Shown: in pieces, positions 50,291 to 61,758 of the stretch
Layout: each line of letters opens with the position of its first letter
How positions within the stretch are numbered: the stretch's first letter is position 1
Assembly (NCBI RefSeq): GCF_015453285.1
Contig: NZ_JADLZT010000003.1
Location: forward strand, 1-64,000
Source: Lysobacter niastensis
GTDB lineage: Bacteria > Pseudomonadota > Gammaproteobacteria > Xanthomonadales > Xanthomonadaceae
Direction: 5' to 3'
Length of the DNA: 64,000 nt
Made by a program: the position numbers and the translations under genes
Notes under the pieces: model-generated
What the model was told of the DNA's origin: nothing
What the model saw: only the letters and a program-made list of their open reading frames with translations
Databases searched by the model: none

Positions 50291-53200
50291 TCACATGTTG
50301 CGGCGGTACTCGCCACCGACGTCGTACAGCGCGTGGCTGATCTGGCCGAGGCTGTGGGTCTTCACCGCTTCCATCAGGCTGGCGAAGACGTTGCGGCGTT
50401 CACGGGCGGTGGCCTGCAGGGTCTTGAGGCCGTCGGCGGCATGGCCGTTGCGGCTGTTCTGGTAGCCGGCCACGTTGTCGATCTGCTGGCCCTTCTCGCC
50501 TTCGGTCGAACGGATCAGCTCGATCTCGGTGACGATGTCGCCGCCGTGGTCCTTGGGCAGGAAGGTGTTGACGCCGATCAGCGGCAGGCTGCCGTCGTGC
50601 TTCTTGTGCTCGTAGTACAGCGACTCTTCCTGGATCTTGCCGCGCTGGTACATGGTGTCCATGGCGCCGAGCACGCCGCCGCGCTCGCTGATGGCCTCGA
50701 ACTCCTTGTAGACGGCTTCCTCGACGATGTCGGTGAGCTTGTCGACGATGAAGCTGCCCTGCCAGGGGTTCTCGTTGAAGTTGAGGCCCAGTTCCTTGTT
50801 GATGATCATCTGGATCGCCACGGCGCGGCGCACGGACTCTTCCGTCGGCGTGGTGATCGCTTCGTCATACGCGTTGGTGTGCAGGCTGTTGCAGTTGTCG
50901 AACAGCGCGTACAGGGCCTGCAGCGTGGTGCGGATGTCGTTGAACTGGATCTCCTGCGCGTGCAGGGAGCGGCCGCTGGTCTGGATGTGGTACTTCATCA
51001 TCTGGCTGCGTGCCGAGGCGCCGTAGCGCTCGCGCATGGCGCGGGCCCAGATGCGGCGGGCGACGCGGCCGATGACGGTGTACTCCGGGTCCATGCCGTT
51101 GCTGAAGAAGAACGACAGGTTCGGCGCGAAGTCGTCGATCTTCATGCCACGGGCGAGGTAGTACTCGACGATGGTGAAGCCGTTGCTCAGCGTGAAGGCG
51201 AGCTGGCTGATCGGGTTCGCACCGGCTTCGGCGATGTGGTAGCCCGAAATCGACACCGAGTAGAAGTTGCGGACGTTGCGGTCCACGAAGTACTGCTGGA
51301 TGTCGCCCATCATGCGCAGGGCGAACTCGGTGCTGAAGATGCAGGTGTTCTGCGCCTGGTCTTCCTTGAGGATGTCGGCCTGCACGGTGCCGCGCACGGT
51401 GGCGAGCGTGTGCGCCTTGATCTTCTCGTAGGTCTCGGCGTCGACGACCTGGTCGCCGGTCACGCCCAGCAGACCCAGGCCGAGGCCGTCGTTGGTCTCG
51501 GGCAGCATGCCGGAGTACTCCGGACGCTTCCGACCTTCGAACATCTTTTCGATCTTGTCGTGCGCGGCGTCCCAGCGGGCCTGGTCGGCGCGCAGGTACT
51601 TCTCGACCTGCTGGTCGATCGCGGTGTTCATGAACATCGCCAGGATGATCGGCGCCGGGCCGTTGATCGTCATCGACACCGAGGTGCTCGGCGCGCACAG
51701 GTCGAAGCCGGAGTACAGCTTCTTCATGTCGTCCAGCGTGGCGATGTTGACGCCGGAGTTGCCGATCTTGCCGTAGATGTCCGGGCGCACGGCCGGGTCC
51801 TCGCCGTACAGCGTGACGCTGTCGAAGGCGGTGGACAGGCGCGCGGCCGGCTGGCCGACCGACAGGTAGTGGAAGCGGCGGTTGGTGCGCTCGGGCGTGC
51901 CCTCGCCCGCGAACATGCGGATGGGGTCCTCGCCGGTGCGGCGGTACGGATACACGCCGCCGGTGTACGGGTAGTAGCCCGGCAGGTTTTCCTTCTGCAG
52001 GAAGGTCAGCAGCTCGCCCCAGCTCTTGTAGGTGGGCGCGGCGATCTTCGGGATCTTCTGGTGGCTCAGCGACTCGCGGTAGTTCTCGACGCGGATGGTC
52101 TTGTCGCGGACCTGGTACTCGTTGACCTCGTCGGTGATCGACTTCAGGCGGGCCGGCCACTCGCGCAGCAGCTTCAGCGCTTCGGAGGTGAGCGACTGCA
52201 CGGCGTCGTTGTAGCGCTGGCGGAGGGTGAGCAGGGTGCGGTCTACGGCAACAGCGCCCTCATCCGCCCTCCGGGCACCTTCTCCCGCAGGCGGGAGAAG
52301 GGCTTCCGCGGCGTACAGGTCGAGGGCCTTCGGCAGGTCCTTGTCGCCCAGGTCGTGCAGCGACTGCCTGTAGCTCTGCGCGCGATCGGCGGTCTCGGAC
52401 TGCGTTTCGATCTTGGCGTTGATGCCGCGGCCCTGCTCGGCGATCTCGGCGAGGTAACGCACGCGGGCGCCCGGGATCAGCACGGTGGCGCGCGGCTCCT
52501 TCAGCGAGGTGTCGAGGGCCGGCGTCCACTTCTCGGCCGGCAGCGACAGCTTGTCGCGCAGCAGGCGGCACAGGTTGGCGAACATCCAGCTGATGCCGGG
52601 GTCGTTGAACTGGCTGGCAATGGTCGGGTAGACCGGGACGTCCTCGTCCTTGGTCTGGAAGGCGACGCGGTTGCGCTTCCATTGCTTGCGCACGTCGCGC
52701 AGCGCGTCTTCGGCACCGCGCTTGTCGAACTTGTTCAGCACGACCAGCTCGGCGTAATCGAGCATGTCGATCTTCTCGAGCTGGCTCGGCGCGCCGAAGT
52801 CGGACGTCATCACGTACATCGGGAAGTCGACCAGGTCGACGATCTCCGAGTCGGACTGGCCGATGCCGGCGGTCTCGACGATGACCAGGTCGTAGCCCAG
52901 CGACTTCAGGAAGGAGATGCAGTCCTTCAGCACGACGTTGGTGGCCATGTGCTGGCGGCGCGTGGCCATCGAGCGCATGAAGACGCGCTTGGAGCGCAGG
53001 GTGTTCATGCGGATGCGGTCGCCCAGCAGCGCGCCACCGGTGCGGCGGCGGGTCGGGTCGACCGAGATCACGGCGATGCGCATCTCCGGGAAGCTGGAGA
53101 CGAAGCGGTTGAGCAGCTCGTCGGTGACCGACGACTTGCCGGCGCCGCCGGTGCCGGTGATGCCGATGACCGGGGTCTTGCCACCGGCCAGCTGCCACTC

Positions 53201-53773
53201 CTTGCGCAGGTGGGCGAGCTCGGATTCCTCCAGCGCGCTTTCCTCGATGGCGCTGAGCATGCGGCCGATCTCGATCTCGTTGCCGAGGTCGACCTGGTGC
53301 GGCTTGTCGACCGGCAGGCGCGCGGCGCCGGCGCGGCGCACGACGTCCTCGATCATCGCCACCAGGCCCATGTGCATGCCGTCGTTCGGGTGGTAGATGC
53401 GCTCCACGCCGTAGGCCTGCAGTTCGCGGATCTCCTCCGGCGTGATCGTGCCGCCACCGCCGCCGAACACGCGGATGTGCGAGGCGCCACGCTCCTTGAG
53501 CATGTCGACCATGTACTTGAAGTACTCGACGTGGCCGCCCTGGTAGGACGACAGCGCGATGGCGTCGGCGTCTTCCTGCAATGCGGCGCGGACGACGTCC
53601 TCGACCGAGCGGTTGTGGCCGAGGTGGATGACCTCGGCGCCCTGCCCCTGGATCAGGCGGCGCATGATGTTGATGGCCGCGTCGTGGCCATCGAACAAGC
53701 TGGCGGCGGTGACGAAACGCAGCGGGGAAGTTTCGACGGCGACTTCGGGGAGGGAGGTAGCAGGAGTGCTCAT
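50291..53773 (-). CDS. icmF: Fused isobutyryl-CoA mutase (IcmF)
   Basis: A 1160-residue adenosylcobalamin enzyme that interconverts isobutyryl-CoA and n-butyryl-CoA. Domain order is diagnostic. An N-terminal B12-binding domain ([17 protein letters not shown] with the His ligand, [14 protein letters not shown]) precedes a MeaB-like GTPase chaperone ([20 protein letters not shown]) and the catalytic mutase domain ([18 protein letters not shown]-like segment; [15 protein letters not shown]). In the linker after the GTPase (about 491-508) a stretch [16 protein letters not shown] is translated from an interspersed DNA repeat. The start at 53773 (MSTPATSL) is used; longer frames are unsupported. 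Confidence 0.94.
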   Translation of the reverse strand: MSTPATSLPEVAVETSPLRFVTAASLFDGHDAAINIMRRLIQGQGAEVIHLGHNRSVEDVVRAALQEDADAIALSSYQGGHVEYFKYMVDMLKERGASHIRVFGGGGGTITPEEIRELQAYGVERIYHPNDGMHMGLVAMIEDVVRRAGAARLPVDKPHQVDLGNEIEIGRMLSAIEESALEESELAHLRKEWQLAGGKTPVIGITGTGGAGKSSVTDELLNRFVSSFPEMRIAVISVDPTRRRTGGALLGDRIRMNTLRSKRVFMRSMATRRQHMATNVVLKDCISFLKSLGYDLVIVETAGIGQSDSEIVDLVDFPMYVMTSDFGAPSQLEKIDMLDYAELVVLNKFDKRGAEDALRDVRKQWKRNRVAFQTKDEDVPVYPTIASQFNDPGISWMFANLCRLLRDKLSLPAEKWTPALDTSLKEPRATVLIPGARVRYLAEIAEQGRGINAKIETQSETADRAQSYRQSLHDLGDKDLPKALDLYAAEALLPPAGEGARRADEGAVAVDRTLLTLRQRYNDAVQSLTSEALKLLREWPARLKSITDEVNEYQVRDKTIRVENYRESLSHQKIPKIAAPTYKSWGELLTFLQKENLPGYYPYTGGVYPYRRTGEDPIRMFAGEGTPERTNRRFHYLSVGQPAARLSTAFDSVTLYGEDPAVRPDIYGKIGNSGVNIATLDDMKKLYSGFDLCAPSTSVSMTINGPAPIILAMFMNTAIDQQVEKYLRADQARWDAAHDKIEKMFEGRKRPEYSGMLPETNDGLGLGLLGVTGDQVVDAETYEKIKAHTLATVRGTVQADILKEDQAQNTCIFSTEFALRMMGDIQQYFVDRNVRNFYSVSISGYHIAEAGANPISQLAFTLSNGFTIVEYYLARGMKIDDFAPNLSFFFSNGMDPEYTVIGRVARRIWARAMRERYGASARSQMMKYHIQTSGRSLHAQEIQFNDIRTTLQALYALFDNCNSLHTNAYDEAITTPTEESVRRAVAIQMIINKELGLNFNENPWQGSFIVDKLTDIVEEAVYKEFEAISERGGVLGAMDTMYQRGKIQEESLYYEHKKHDGSLPLIGVNTFLPKDHGGDIVTEIELIRSTEGEKGQQIDNVAGYQNSRNGHAADGLKTLQATARERRNVFASLMEAVKTHSLGQISHALYDVGGEYRRNM
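52262..52304. repeat. Interspersed palindromic repeat inside the icmF coding region
   Basis: CATCCGCCCTCCGGGCACC is followed by the palindrome CTTCTCCCGCAGGCGGGAGAAG. It is the same family as the palindrome at 48728, and similar elements are common between genes in xanthomonads. Here it is read in frame as part of IcmF. Confidence 0.8.
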
Positions 53774-53960
53774 GACGCGCTCAATACGGACACAATCGAA
53801 CGCGCATTGTAGCGCCGCGACGGTTTTCCCACCCGCAGCGGCATTCCGGCGCGGTCCGCAGCGGTGAATGGAGGCTTCCGTACGCGCCAGCATTGACTCG
53901 CGAAGGCGCGCCGCCCGGGCCACTGTGAAGGCCGCGCGACGTGGGTTAGGCTCGTGCGTC

Positions 53961-55235
53961 ATGACCCAGATCGCCGAAGACTCCATCCTCACCCGCCTGC
54001 GCCAGGACGCCGATCGCGGTACGCCGCAGGCCCTGTACGCACTCGCCAGCGCACTGGTGACGCGGCAGCAGATGGCCGAGGCGTTCGACCTGCATCACCG
54101 CGCGGCGCAGGCCGGCCACGCGAACGCGCAGATCGAAACCGCACGGATGCTGATGTTCGGCATCGCCGCGAACGTGGACGTGCCGCGCGCCGGCGAATGG
54201 CTGCTGCGCGCCGAGGCTGCAGGAAGCCCGATCGCCGGGTACTTCCTCGCACTGATGGCGGTGGGCCATCCGTCGTTCGCGCGTGAGGCACGCACCAACG
54301 AGCGCGTGCTGGCGGCGGTCAACGCCAATTACCCGCCTGCACTGCGCGCGGCCGCCATCCATTTCGGCCGCAAGCCGGACGAGCACGACCAGACGCTGTG
54401 CCTGCAGCTGCTGGAACGGGCCACCCATGCTGGCGACGTCGTCGCGGCGCAGCTGCTCGCCGAACGCCTGATGCACGGCGAAGGCTGCATCCCCCAGCCC
54501 GAGGCCGCCGAGGAGTTGTGGGCCCAGCTGGCGCCGCTGGGGATCGAACGGCTGCCTGATATCTCGCTGCCGCTGCCGGCGTCCACGCCGGGCCCCTCGA
54601 ACACGCTGGCACTGGAAGAGGTGCTGCAGCGCCCGGCGGTCAAGCTGCTTTCGGCCGGCCCGCGCATCGGGCAGGTCGATGGGCTCCTGTCGGCTGACGA
54701 GTGCCGCCTGCTGATGGCGTCGGCGCGCCCGCGCCTGCAGCGCTCGCGCACGATCGACCCGGAGACGGGCCTGCCGGTCGCCCAGGAAATCCGCACCAGC
54801 AGCGATGCCAGCATCGACCCGATCGTCGAGGACCTGGCGCTGCGGCTGGTGCAGCTGCGCATGTGCGTGGCCGCCGGCGTCTCGCTGACCCAGGCCGAAA
54901 ACCTGACCGTGCTGCGCTACGAGCCGGGCCAGGAATACCGCCCGCACCGCGATTACCGCCCGCCGGGCGCGATCGAGCAGGACCGTCCGGAGGCCGGCAA
55001 CCGCCTGCGCACGATCTGCGTCTACCTCAACGAGGTCGAAGCCGGCGGCGAAACGGAGTTCCCGATCGCCAGCGCGGTGATCTCGCCCGAGCCGGGGCGC
55101 GCGATCATCTTCGACAACCTGTTCCCCGACGGCCGGCCCGATCCGGACTCGCTCCACGCCGGCCGCCCGGTCCAGCAGGGCATCAAGTGGCTGGCCACGC
55201 TGTGGCTGCGCGAACGCCGCTACCGGCACTACTGA
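53961..55235 (+). CDS. 2-oxoglutarate/Fe(II) oxygenase with N-terminal Sel1 repeats
   Basis: A 424-residue protein. The first about 190 residues form Sel1-like repeats ([49 protein letters not shown]). The C-terminal part is a prolyl-4-hydroxylase-type oxygenase with the metal-binding H-x-D in YRPHRDY, the distal His in DSLHAGRPV and the oxoglutarate-binding Lys in [11 protein letters not shown]. All residues needed for catalysis are present. It probably hydroxylates a protein recruited by the repeats; the target is unknown. Confidence 0.88.
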   Translation: MTQIAEDSILTRLRQDADRGTPQALYALASALVTRQQMAEAFDLHHRAAQAGHANAQIETARMLMFGIAANVDVPRAGEWLLRAEAAGSPIAGYFLALMAVGHPSFAREARTNERVLAAVNANYPPALRAAAIHFGRKPDEHDQTLCLQLLERATHAGDVVAAQLLAERLMHGEGCIPQPEAAEELWAQLAPLGIERLPDISLPLPASTPGPSNTLALEEVLQRPAVKLLSAGPRIGQVDGLLSADECRLLMASARPRLQRSRTIDPETGLPVAQEIRTSSDASIDPIVEDLALRLVQLRMCVAAGVSLTQAENLTVLRYEPGQEYRPHRDYRPPGAIEQDRPEAGNRLRTICVYLNEVEAGGETEFPIASAVISPEPGRAIIFDNLFPDGRPDPDSLHAGRPVQQGIKWLATLWLRERRYRHY

Positions 55236-55489
55236 GCGGCGCGCTCCGCGGCGCAACACGTCGCACAATTGGCAACGCCAGCCCAACGGCTGACGCCTGA
55301 ACAGGCCCAACCGCCAGAGTCGGCCAGACGCATACCTAGCCGTATCGCGGGTTTGCATTAGACTGTCGCCCCTGCGGCGGCCGGGCATTACCCGCTGCAT
55401 AGGCGAATCCTTCAAAGATTCAACGACTTATCAGACAAAGCTGGCGCCGGGCGCATTGCGCAGAACCGGCGTCCAGGGCGGAGCATCCG

Positions 55490-56593
55490 ATGATTTTCGA
55501 AACCCTCGACACCTTCGGTCACGAGCAGGTGGTTTTTTGCCACAACAAGGATGCGGGCCTGAAGGCCATCATCGCGATCCACAACACCGTGCTGGGTCCG
55601 GCGCTGGGCGGTACCCGCATGTGGCCGTACAAGACCGAGCAGGATGCTCTGAATGACGTGCTCCGCCTGTCGCGCGGCATGACCTACAAGAACGCGGTCG
55701 CCGGCCTCAACATCGGCGGCGGCAAGGCCGTGATCATCGGCGACCCGGCCGTCGACAAGTCCGAGGCGCTGTTCCGCGCGTTCGGCCAGTTCGTCGAAGC
55801 GCTGGGCGGCCGCTACATCACTGCCGAGGACGTCGGCATCGACGTCAACGACATGGAGTACGTGTACCGCGAGACCGAGTACGTCACCGGCGTGCACCAG
55901 GTCCACGGCGGTTCGGGCGACCCGTCGCCGTTCACCGCCTACGGCACGCTGCAGGGCCTGATGGCCACGCTCAACAAGCGCTTCGGCGACGAGGAAGTCG
56001 GCAAGTACTCCTACGCCGTGCAGGGCCTGGGCCATGTCGGCATGGAGTTCGTGAAGCTGCTCAAGGAGCGCGGCGCGAAGATGTTCGTCACCGACATCAA
56101 CAAGGGCCTGGTCGACAAGGCCGTGTCCGAGTACGGCGCAGAAGCCGTGGGCCTGGACGAGATCTACGACGTGCCGGCCGACGTGTACTCGCCGTGCGCG
56201 CTGGGCGGCACCGTCAACGAGCAGACCCTGCCCCGCCTGAAGGCCAAGGTCATCTGCGGCGCGGCCAACAACCAGCTGGCCAACAACGCCATCGGCGACG
56301 AAGTGCAGAAGCGCGGCATCCTCTACGCGCCGGACTACGCGGTCAACGCCGGCGGCGTGATGAACGTGGCGCTGGAACTCGACGGCTACAACCGCGAGCG
56401 CGCCATGCGCATGATGCGCACGATCTACCACAACCTCGGCCGCATCTTCGAGATCGCCGAGCGTGACGCGATCCCGACCTACAAGGCTGCCGACCGCCTG
56501 GCCGAAGAGCGCATCAGCGCGATCGGCAAGCTGAAGCTGCCGCTGGGCCGTTCGGCTCCGCGCTTCCAGGGTCGTATCCGCGGCGGGCATTGA
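55490..56593 (+). CDS. ldh: Leucine/phenylalanine/valine dehydrogenase
   Basis: A 367-residue amino-acid dehydrogenase of the Glu/Leu/Phe/Val family, which deaminates branched-chain amino acids to 2-oxo acids with NAD. The catalytic Lys79 is in [10 protein letters not shown], the substrate Lys is in MTYKNAVAG and the NAD motif is VQGLGHVGM. Full length. It lies near icmF, isovaleryl-CoA dehydrogenase and thiolase genes, consistent with a role in branched-chain catabolism and branched fatty-acid precursor supply. The symbol is tentative. About 250 bases upstream contain no other gene. Confidence 0.93.
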   Translation: MIFETLDTFGHEQVVFCHNKDAGLKAIIAIHNTVLGPALGGTRMWPYKTEQDALNDVLRLSRGMTYKNAVAGLNIGGGKAVIIGDPAVDKSEALFRAFGQFVEALGGRYITAEDVGIDVNDMEYVYRETEYVTGVHQVHGGSGDPSPFTAYGTLQGLMATLNKRFGDEEVGKYSYAVQGLGHVGMEFVKLLKERGAKMFVTDINKGLVDKAVSEYGAEAVGLDEIYDVPADVYSPCALGGTVNEQTLPRLKAKVICGAANNQLANNAIGDEVQKRGILYAPDYAVNAGGVMNVALELDGYNRERAMRMMRTIYHNLGRIFEIAERDAIPTYKAADRLAEERISAIGKLKLPLGRSAPRFQGRIRGGH

Positions 56594-56683
56594 TTCCGTC
56601 TTGCGACGGCATCAATCCCAAAGTTTGCATTCGCAAACTTCGGGCCCGGCCCACGCTGCCGAATCCCCGCCGCTATCGCGACG

Positions 56684-56702
56684 CCCCCTTTACCAAAGGG
56701 GG
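56684..56702. repeat. Perfect short palindrome, likely interspersed repeat
   Basis: CCCCCTTTACCAAAGGGGG has an 8-bp perfect stem with a 3-base loop and is followed by GCTCTCCTCCAGAAGGGG. It lies in the intergenic region after the dehydrogenase gene. Confidence 0.6.
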
Positions 56703-56749
56703 CTCTCCTCCAGAAGGGGAATCGGTCGCTGGAACTGGAAAGATAAAGA

Positions 56750-56779
56750 GAACGCCCGGCTGGTCCGGGCGTTTTTTTT
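56750..56779 (+). terminator. Rho-independent terminator
   Basis: AACGCCCGG/CCGGGCGTT stem followed by TTTTTTT, about 160 bp downstream of the Leu/Phe/Val dehydrogenase stop codon. Confidence 0.9.
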
Positions 56780-56873
56780 GCGCCGCAGGACTGCGGTTTC
56801 ACCTGTAACCGATAGAATCGGGTTTCGATCCGCGCCGCCCGCCACACGCACTCCAAGGAATCCCATGCGCCCG

Positions 56874-58022
56874 TTCCCTCTCGGTGAAGAAATCGATGCC
56901 CTGCGCGACGCCGTGCGTCGCTTCGCCGACGCCGAAATCGCACCGCGCGCCGCGCAGATCGACCACGACAACTGGTTCCCGCAGGACCTGTGGCCGAAGC
57001 TGGGCGAGCTGGGCCTGCTCGGCATGACCGTGCCGGGCGAATACGGCGGCAGCGAGATGGGTTACCTCGCCCACCTGGTGGCGATGGAGGAGATCTCGCG
57101 CGCTTCGGGTTCGGTCGGCCTGAGCTACGGCGCGCACTCCAACCTGTGCGTGTCCAACCTGTACGCCAACGGCAACGAGGCTCAGCGTTCGAAGTACCTG
57201 CCCAAGCTGTGCAGCGGCGAGTGGAAGGGCGCGCTGGCGATGAGCGAGCCGGGTGCTGGTTCCGACGTGGTGGGCTCGATGAGCTGCCGCGCCGAACTTC
57301 GCGACGGCGTGTGGGTCGCCAACGGCAACAAGATGTGGATCACCAACGGCCCCGAGGCCGATGTGCTGATCGTCTACATGCGCACCGCCGGCAAGGAATC
57401 CGGCAGCCAGTGCATGACCGCCTTCATCGTCGAGAAGGGCATGAAGGGTTTCTCCACTGCGCAGAAGCTCGACAAGCTCGGCATGCGCGGCTCCAACACC
57501 TGCGAACTGGTGTTCGACAACTGCGAGATCCCGGCCGAGAACGTGCTTGGCCACGTCAACCACGGCGTCAAGGTGCTGATGAGCGGCCTCAACACCGAGC
57601 GGCTGGTGCTGACCGGCGGCCCGCTCGGCCTGATGCAGTCCGCGCTCGACATCGCGCTGCCCTACGTGCGCGAGCGCAAGCAGTTCGACGCGGCGATCGG
57701 CACGTTCGGCCTGATGCAGGGCAAGATCGCCGACATGTACACCTCGCTGCAGTCCAGCCGTGCCTTCGCCTACCAGGTCGCGCGCGACTACGACGCCGGC
57801 CACAAGTCGCGCATCGATGCGGCCAGCTGCCTGCTGCACGCCAGCGAGGCCTGCGTGCAGGTGGCGCTGGAATCGATCCAGACGCTCGGCGGCAACGGCT
57901 ACATCAACGAATACCCGACCGGACGCATCCTCCGCGACGCCAAGCTCTACGCGATTGGCGCCGGCACGAACGAGATCCGCCGGATGCTGATCGGGCGCGA
58001 ACTGTTCGACGGCAGGAGCTGA
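56874..58022 (+). CDS. Isovaleryl-CoA dehydrogenase (acyl-CoA dehydrogenase family)
   Basis: A 382-residue flavoprotein that oxidises isovaleryl-CoA to 3-methylcrotonyl-CoA in leucine breakdown. The family signatures are [14 protein letters not shown] and [17 protein letters not shown]. The catalytic base is Glu245 in [15 protein letters not shown]; this position within the sequence is characteristic of isovaleryl-CoA dehydrogenases rather than medium-chain enzymes. The C-terminus [20 protein letters not shown] fits. The start at 56874 gives the normal family length. Confidence 0.92.
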   Translation, partial: FPLGEEIDALRDAVRRFADAEIAPRAAQIDHDNWFPQDLWPKLGELGLLGMTVPGEYGGSEMGYLAHLVAMEEISRASGSVGLSYGAHSNLCVSNLYANGNEAQRSKYLPKLCSGEWKGALAMSEPGAGSDVVGSMSCRAELRDGVWVANGNKMWITNGPEADVLIVYMRTAGKESGSQCMTAFIVEKGMKGFSTAQKLDKLGMRGSNTCELVFDNCEIPAENVLGHVNHGVKVLMSGLNTERLVLTGGPLGLMQSALDIALPYVRERKQFDAAIGTFGLMQGKIADMYTSLQSSRAFAYQVARDYDAGHKSRIDAASCLLHASEACVQVALESIQTLGGNGYINEYPTGRILRDAKLYAIGAGTNEIRRMLIGRELFDGRS

Positions 58023-58097
58023 GGCTTTAGCTTCGGTGACACCGACACCATCCCGGCCGTGCCGGGATGATGTGTTTGGTGGGCGCGACTCTTCTGG

Positions 58098-60938
58098 TTA
58101 GAACCCCACGGACCACGTCGCCATGGCGCGCGTGTAGGTCTGGCCGTACTCGTGCCGGCTGTCGAGATCGAACCCCAATCGGCTGCCGCGACCGAAGCGC
58201 GCCTCCAGGCCGACGCCGAACACACCGATGTCGTCGTCCAGCGATGCCCCGAGGATCGGCGACCACACATCCAGCGCCGTGAAACGCGCATTGATGTCGG
58301 TGCCCGACTGCGACAGCAGGTGCTGCCATTCGACACGCCCCTGCAGCGACCACAGCCAGCTCCCGGCACGCCACTCGCGCGCCGCGCGCACGCCGAACAG
58401 CGCCTGCGTCGCGCGCATGGTCGAATCTGCGGTGCTGAGACCGAAACCGGCGGCGCCGTCTTCGCCGAAACCATCGCGTTCCAGGTGCAGCGCCTGCACG
58501 CCGGCGTAAGGCGTGACGCGTCCGGCATCGAACGTCAACGGCAATCCCGCCTGCAGGCCCACCGTGGCGTAGCGGTCGGCGTAGTTGGCCCCGACGCGGA
58601 AGTCGTCCGCGCCGAGCACGATCTCGCGCTGCGTCCAGCGCTGCATCCGGCCCAGCGCCATGCTGCCAAAGAGGTAGCCGCGGCCGAGGTCGTACGCAGC
58701 GTAGAGCTGGCCTTCGACCTGGCGGTTGCGCTCGCGGTCGTAGCGGTCGGCATGCCACGCGTAGCCTTCGGTTTCGGAAACGGCCACGCCCAGCGCGAGG
58801 CGGTCGTTGTAGCGGACGTCCTGACCGAGCATCCAGCCGTCGGCGTCGACGTCGAAGCTCGACACGGCGCGTTGCGATTTGAGCCCATCGGCCCAGGCGC
58901 CCGTCGCAGGCGTCGCCAGCAGCGCGTCCGCGCGGGCCTCCAGCGCGCGTCGGTTGCTTTCGATCGCCATCATCGCGAACGCACTGTCGGCGCCGTGCAG
59001 TTCGCCGGACAGGCTGGAAAGCGTGCGTTCGGCCGCCTGTGCCGTGGGCACGCCCTGGATCGCACCGGCGCCGGTGCGGAAATCGCCGTCGATGGGCTCG
59101 GCCTGGCCATCGGCGTCGTCGATGCGGTCGAACGCGTCTTCGACCCGTTCCGCGCCCGATGCGGCCATGGCGCTCAAGCTCATCGACTGCGCGGCAGCGG
59201 TCACTTCCAGGCGGGTGATGTCCAGCCAGGCTTCGGTCGCGCTGTAGCCCAGCGTTGCAGTGAGAAGGACGTTCGACTGCGATGTGAGGCTGTTGAACTG
59301 CCCGGTCACGCTGCCCGCATCGAGAAAGACTTCCCGACTGGCATTCACGTAGCCGGGAAGGAGACCCAGCACGTGCAGGTTGCCGGCGAGGCTGGCGGTA
59401 CCGCCTGCCCTGAAATGAGCGCCCACCATGAGCGCCATCCGCGCAGACGCCGTCTGTTGATAGTCGCCGGTCACGTAGGACGAGCCTGAATCGAGCAGCA
59501 GCGTGCCCTGGTTGATCACGCTGGCCGCACTTGCTCCGCTGGACCGGCCACCGCTGCCGATGGCCAGCGTGCCAGCCGGTCCGATGGTCACGGGCGAGGT
59601 GATCGTGGTGCCGATGCGCAATGTGCCGCCCTGTACGCGAGTGCTGCCGGCGTACTGGGCGGAACCGTTGATCACCAGCGTGCCGGTGCCCTGCTTGGTC
59701 AGTCCGCCGTCACCGAAGATGTTGTTCGCCCAGGTCGACGTGCCGCCGTCGAAATTGACCGTTACATCTCCCCAGTCGAACCGCGCGGGACCTCTCACGG
59801 CCTTGCCCACGTCGAGAGAGCCATACCCGAACGAAGCATCCACTCCGGGCGCGCCGAGGTCCGTCGCGGTTCCCAGCAGTGTCTGCCGCACCAGGTCGTT
59901 GTTGAAGTAGGGAAACGCCTGCCACACCAGCGCCGCCGCACCCGACACCAGCGGCGCCGCGAGCGACGTGCCGCTCCATCGCCAATACGTCGGGTTGCTC
60001 GGAGTGTCATTCGTGCCGGTCACTACGACGGTACCGGGCGCGGCCAGGCAATAGCGCATCGCCACGCCGCAGGCATTGGAGTAGCTCGCGAGCACATTCG
60101 GATTGGTGCCGTCGAGCGCGACGACCGACAACCAGCCACGTTCGAGATCCGCCGCGGGCAGGGTGCCATTGGGACCGGGCTGGCTCGGCAATGCCGCCAT
60201 GCTGGACGGATTGGCGCGCGATTCGTTGCCGGCGGCGAACACCACGAGGCCGCCGTTGCTCTGGATGAAGGGCCTGTATTCGTCGGCGATGGGCGCGGTG
60301 GCGGCGCTGTTGGTCCAGTACAGGCCGCCCCACGAGTTGTTCATGATGCGGGCGCCGCGATTGATCAGGTCCTGATGGATCGACTTCAGTCCCAGCGCAC
60401 CGTCGACTTCGTTGCCCTGCCCCGAGCCGTCATCAGTCGGCTCCTTGTCGGCGATGATCCGCGCCGAAACGATCTGCGCGCCGGGCGCGATGCCGCCGGG
60501 CCACGCACCGAACGGCGTGCCGGCCATGATCTGCGAAACGGCCGTGCCATGGCCGACGACGTCGTCGACCGCGAGGTTGTTCTGCGATGCGCTGATGTAG
60601 GTGAGGTTGGCCACAACGCGCGGCGCCAACGCCGGGTGGTTGCGCATCACACCGCTGTCGACAACGCCGATGCGCACGCCCGCGCCGCTGAGTCCGGCCT
60701 GATGCGCCGAAGATGCATTGGTGAGCGTCAGGTGCGTGCTGTATTGGGGATTGGGCGCGAACACCACCGGCGGCGGTGGCGTCGGCGGCGCAGGAGGAGG
60801 TGTAGTCGTCGCGGGCGGCGGACTGGGACGGACGTTGCCGCCTCCGCCTCCCCCGCCGCCGCATCCGGCCATCACCACGGCCGTGCCCAGGAGCACGCAG
60901 CGCACAGCCACGACAAGTCCATCCAACCGGTAGCGCAT
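58098..60938 (-). CDS. Subtilisin-like (S8) autotransporter serine protease with lipobox
   Basis: A 946-residue surface protease. The N-terminus has lipobox VVMAGC followed by eight Gly and a Pro-rich linker. The S8 domain has Asp94 (GVVDSGV), His130 (GHGTAV) and Ser325 (SGTSLAAP). A PATR-type repeat (LTKQGTGTLVINGSAQYAGS) and a linker lead into the autotransporter barrel, which ends in WSVGF. The protein should export its own protease domain through the outer membrane. The start at 60938 avoids a long non-conserved leader. Confidence 0.9.
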   Translation of the reverse strand: MRYRLDGLVVAVRCVLLGTAVVMAGCGGGGGGGGNVRPSPPPATTTPPPAPPTPPPPVVFAPNPQYSTHLTLTNASSAHQAGLSGAGVRIGVVDSGVMRNHPALAPRVVANLTYISASQNNLAVDDVVGHGTAVSQIMAGTPFGAWPGGIAPGAQIVSARIIADKEPTDDGSGQGNEVDGALGLKSIHQDLINRGARIMNNSWGGLYWTNSAATAPIADEYRPFIQSNGGLVVFAAGNESRANPSSMAALPSQPGPNGTLPAADLERGWLSVVALDGTNPNVLASYSNACGVAMRYCLAAPGTVVVTGTNDTPSNPTYWRWSGTSLAAPLVSGAAALVWQAFPYFNNDLVRQTLLGTATDLGAPGVDASFGYGSLDVGKAVRGPARFDWGDVTVNFDGGTSTWANNIFGDGGLTKQGTGTLVINGSAQYAGSTRVQGGTLRIGTTITSPVTIGPAGTLAIGSGGRSSGASAASVINQGTLLLDSGSSYVTGDYQQTASARMALMVGAHFRAGGTASLAGNLHVLGLLPGYVNASREVFLDAGSVTGQFNSLTSQSNVLLTATLGYSATEAWLDITRLEVTAAAQSMSLSAMAASGAERVEDAFDRIDDADGQAEPIDGDFRTGAGAIQGVPTAQAAERTLSSLSGELHGADSAFAMMAIESNRRALEARADALLATPATGAWADGLKSQRAVSSFDVDADGWMLGQDVRYNDRLALGVAVSETEGYAWHADRYDRERNRQVEGQLYAAYDLGRGYLFGSMALGRMQRWTQREIVLGADDFRVGANYADRYATVGLQAGLPLTFDAGRVTPYAGVQALHLERDGFGEDGAAGFGLSTADSTMRATQALFGVRAAREWRAGSWLWSLQGRVEWQHLLSQSGTDINARFTALDVWSPILGASLDDDIGVFGVGLEARFGRGSRLGFDLDSRHEYGQTYTRAMATWSVGF

Positions 60939-61071
60939 ATCGTCCTCGGTCGATGACGCGTTCGCTCCCCAGCGAATCCAGCGCGCATCCCTGCTCTGCC
61001 GTTTTAATCCAATGCCCGCCGCTCCACAATCCACGCAGCCTCACGTCGATGAACCCTTCAGGCGCGCGGAC

Positions 61072-61665
61072 ATGGCTACACGCGATCCTCACATCGCCAT
61101 TACAACGCGCGCATTGAAGCGCGACGACTGGCCGAGCATCGAGCGCCTGTTCGGCAAGAACGGCGCCTGCGGCGGCTGCTGGTGCATGTGGTGGCGCGTG
61201 CCGATGGGCGGCAAGACCTGGGATGCAGCCAAGGGCGCACCGAACCGGAAGGCGTTCCATGCCCTCGTCGAACACGGTGATGCGAGGGGCGTGCTCGCCT
61301 TCGCCGACGAGGAGCCGGTGGGCTGGTGCGCGATCGGTCCGCGACAGGACTTTCCGCGCCTGGACCGCAGCAAGGCACTGGTGCGCGATTGGCAGCCCGC
61401 AACGTGGTCGCTCAACTGCCTGTTCGTGCCATCGCGCTGGCGCGGCCAGGGCGTCGCCCGCGCTCTGATCGCCGCTGCGATCGACTTGGCCCGGCAGTCC
61501 GGCGCCAGCGAAATCGAGGCCTACCCGCAGGCCGTCGCCGCCGGCGAGCGGCAGGCCGGCGCCTTCGTCTGGACCGGCGTACCGGGTTTGTTCACGCCCT
61601 TCGGTTTCCGGGCGGTTCACCGTCATGAGCGTGGCCGGGGCCTCTACCTGCTCGAGCTGGGCTGA
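61072..61665 (+). CDS. GNAT-family N-acetyltransferase
   Basis: A protein of about 197 residues with the acetyl-CoA motif VPSRWRGQGVARALIAAAID and a Cys-rich N-terminal segment (NGACGGCWCMWWRV) that identifies a recognisable GNAT subgroup. The C-terminus GLFTPFGFRAVHRHERGRGL fits. The start at 61072 is chosen over 61012 because the domain begins soon after. The substrate is unknown. Confidence 0.83.
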   Translation: MATRDPHIAITTRALKRDDWPSIERLFGKNGACGGCWCMWWRVPMGGKTWDAAKGAPNRKAFHALVEHGDARGVLAFADEEPVGWCAIGPRQDFPRLDRSKALVRDWQPATWSLNCLFVPSRWRGQGVARALIAAAIDLARQSGASEIEAYPQAVAAGERQAGAFVWTGVPGLFTPFGFRAVHRHERGRGLYLLELG

Positions 61666-61758
61666 CTCAGTTCCGGGGTTTGCCGCGGTGCAGCATGACG
61701 CCGCATAATCCGGGGGTTCCGGCCGCTGCGCCGGCCCGTGTTTTTTCCGGAGTCCTTC

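Noticed and set aside
50180-53812. A 1210-codon open frame on the plus strand opposite icmF
   Set aside because: It is the antisense shadow of a GC-rich gene: composition is Val/Arg/Gly/Asp-rich without domains, and the minus strand encodes a full IcmF.
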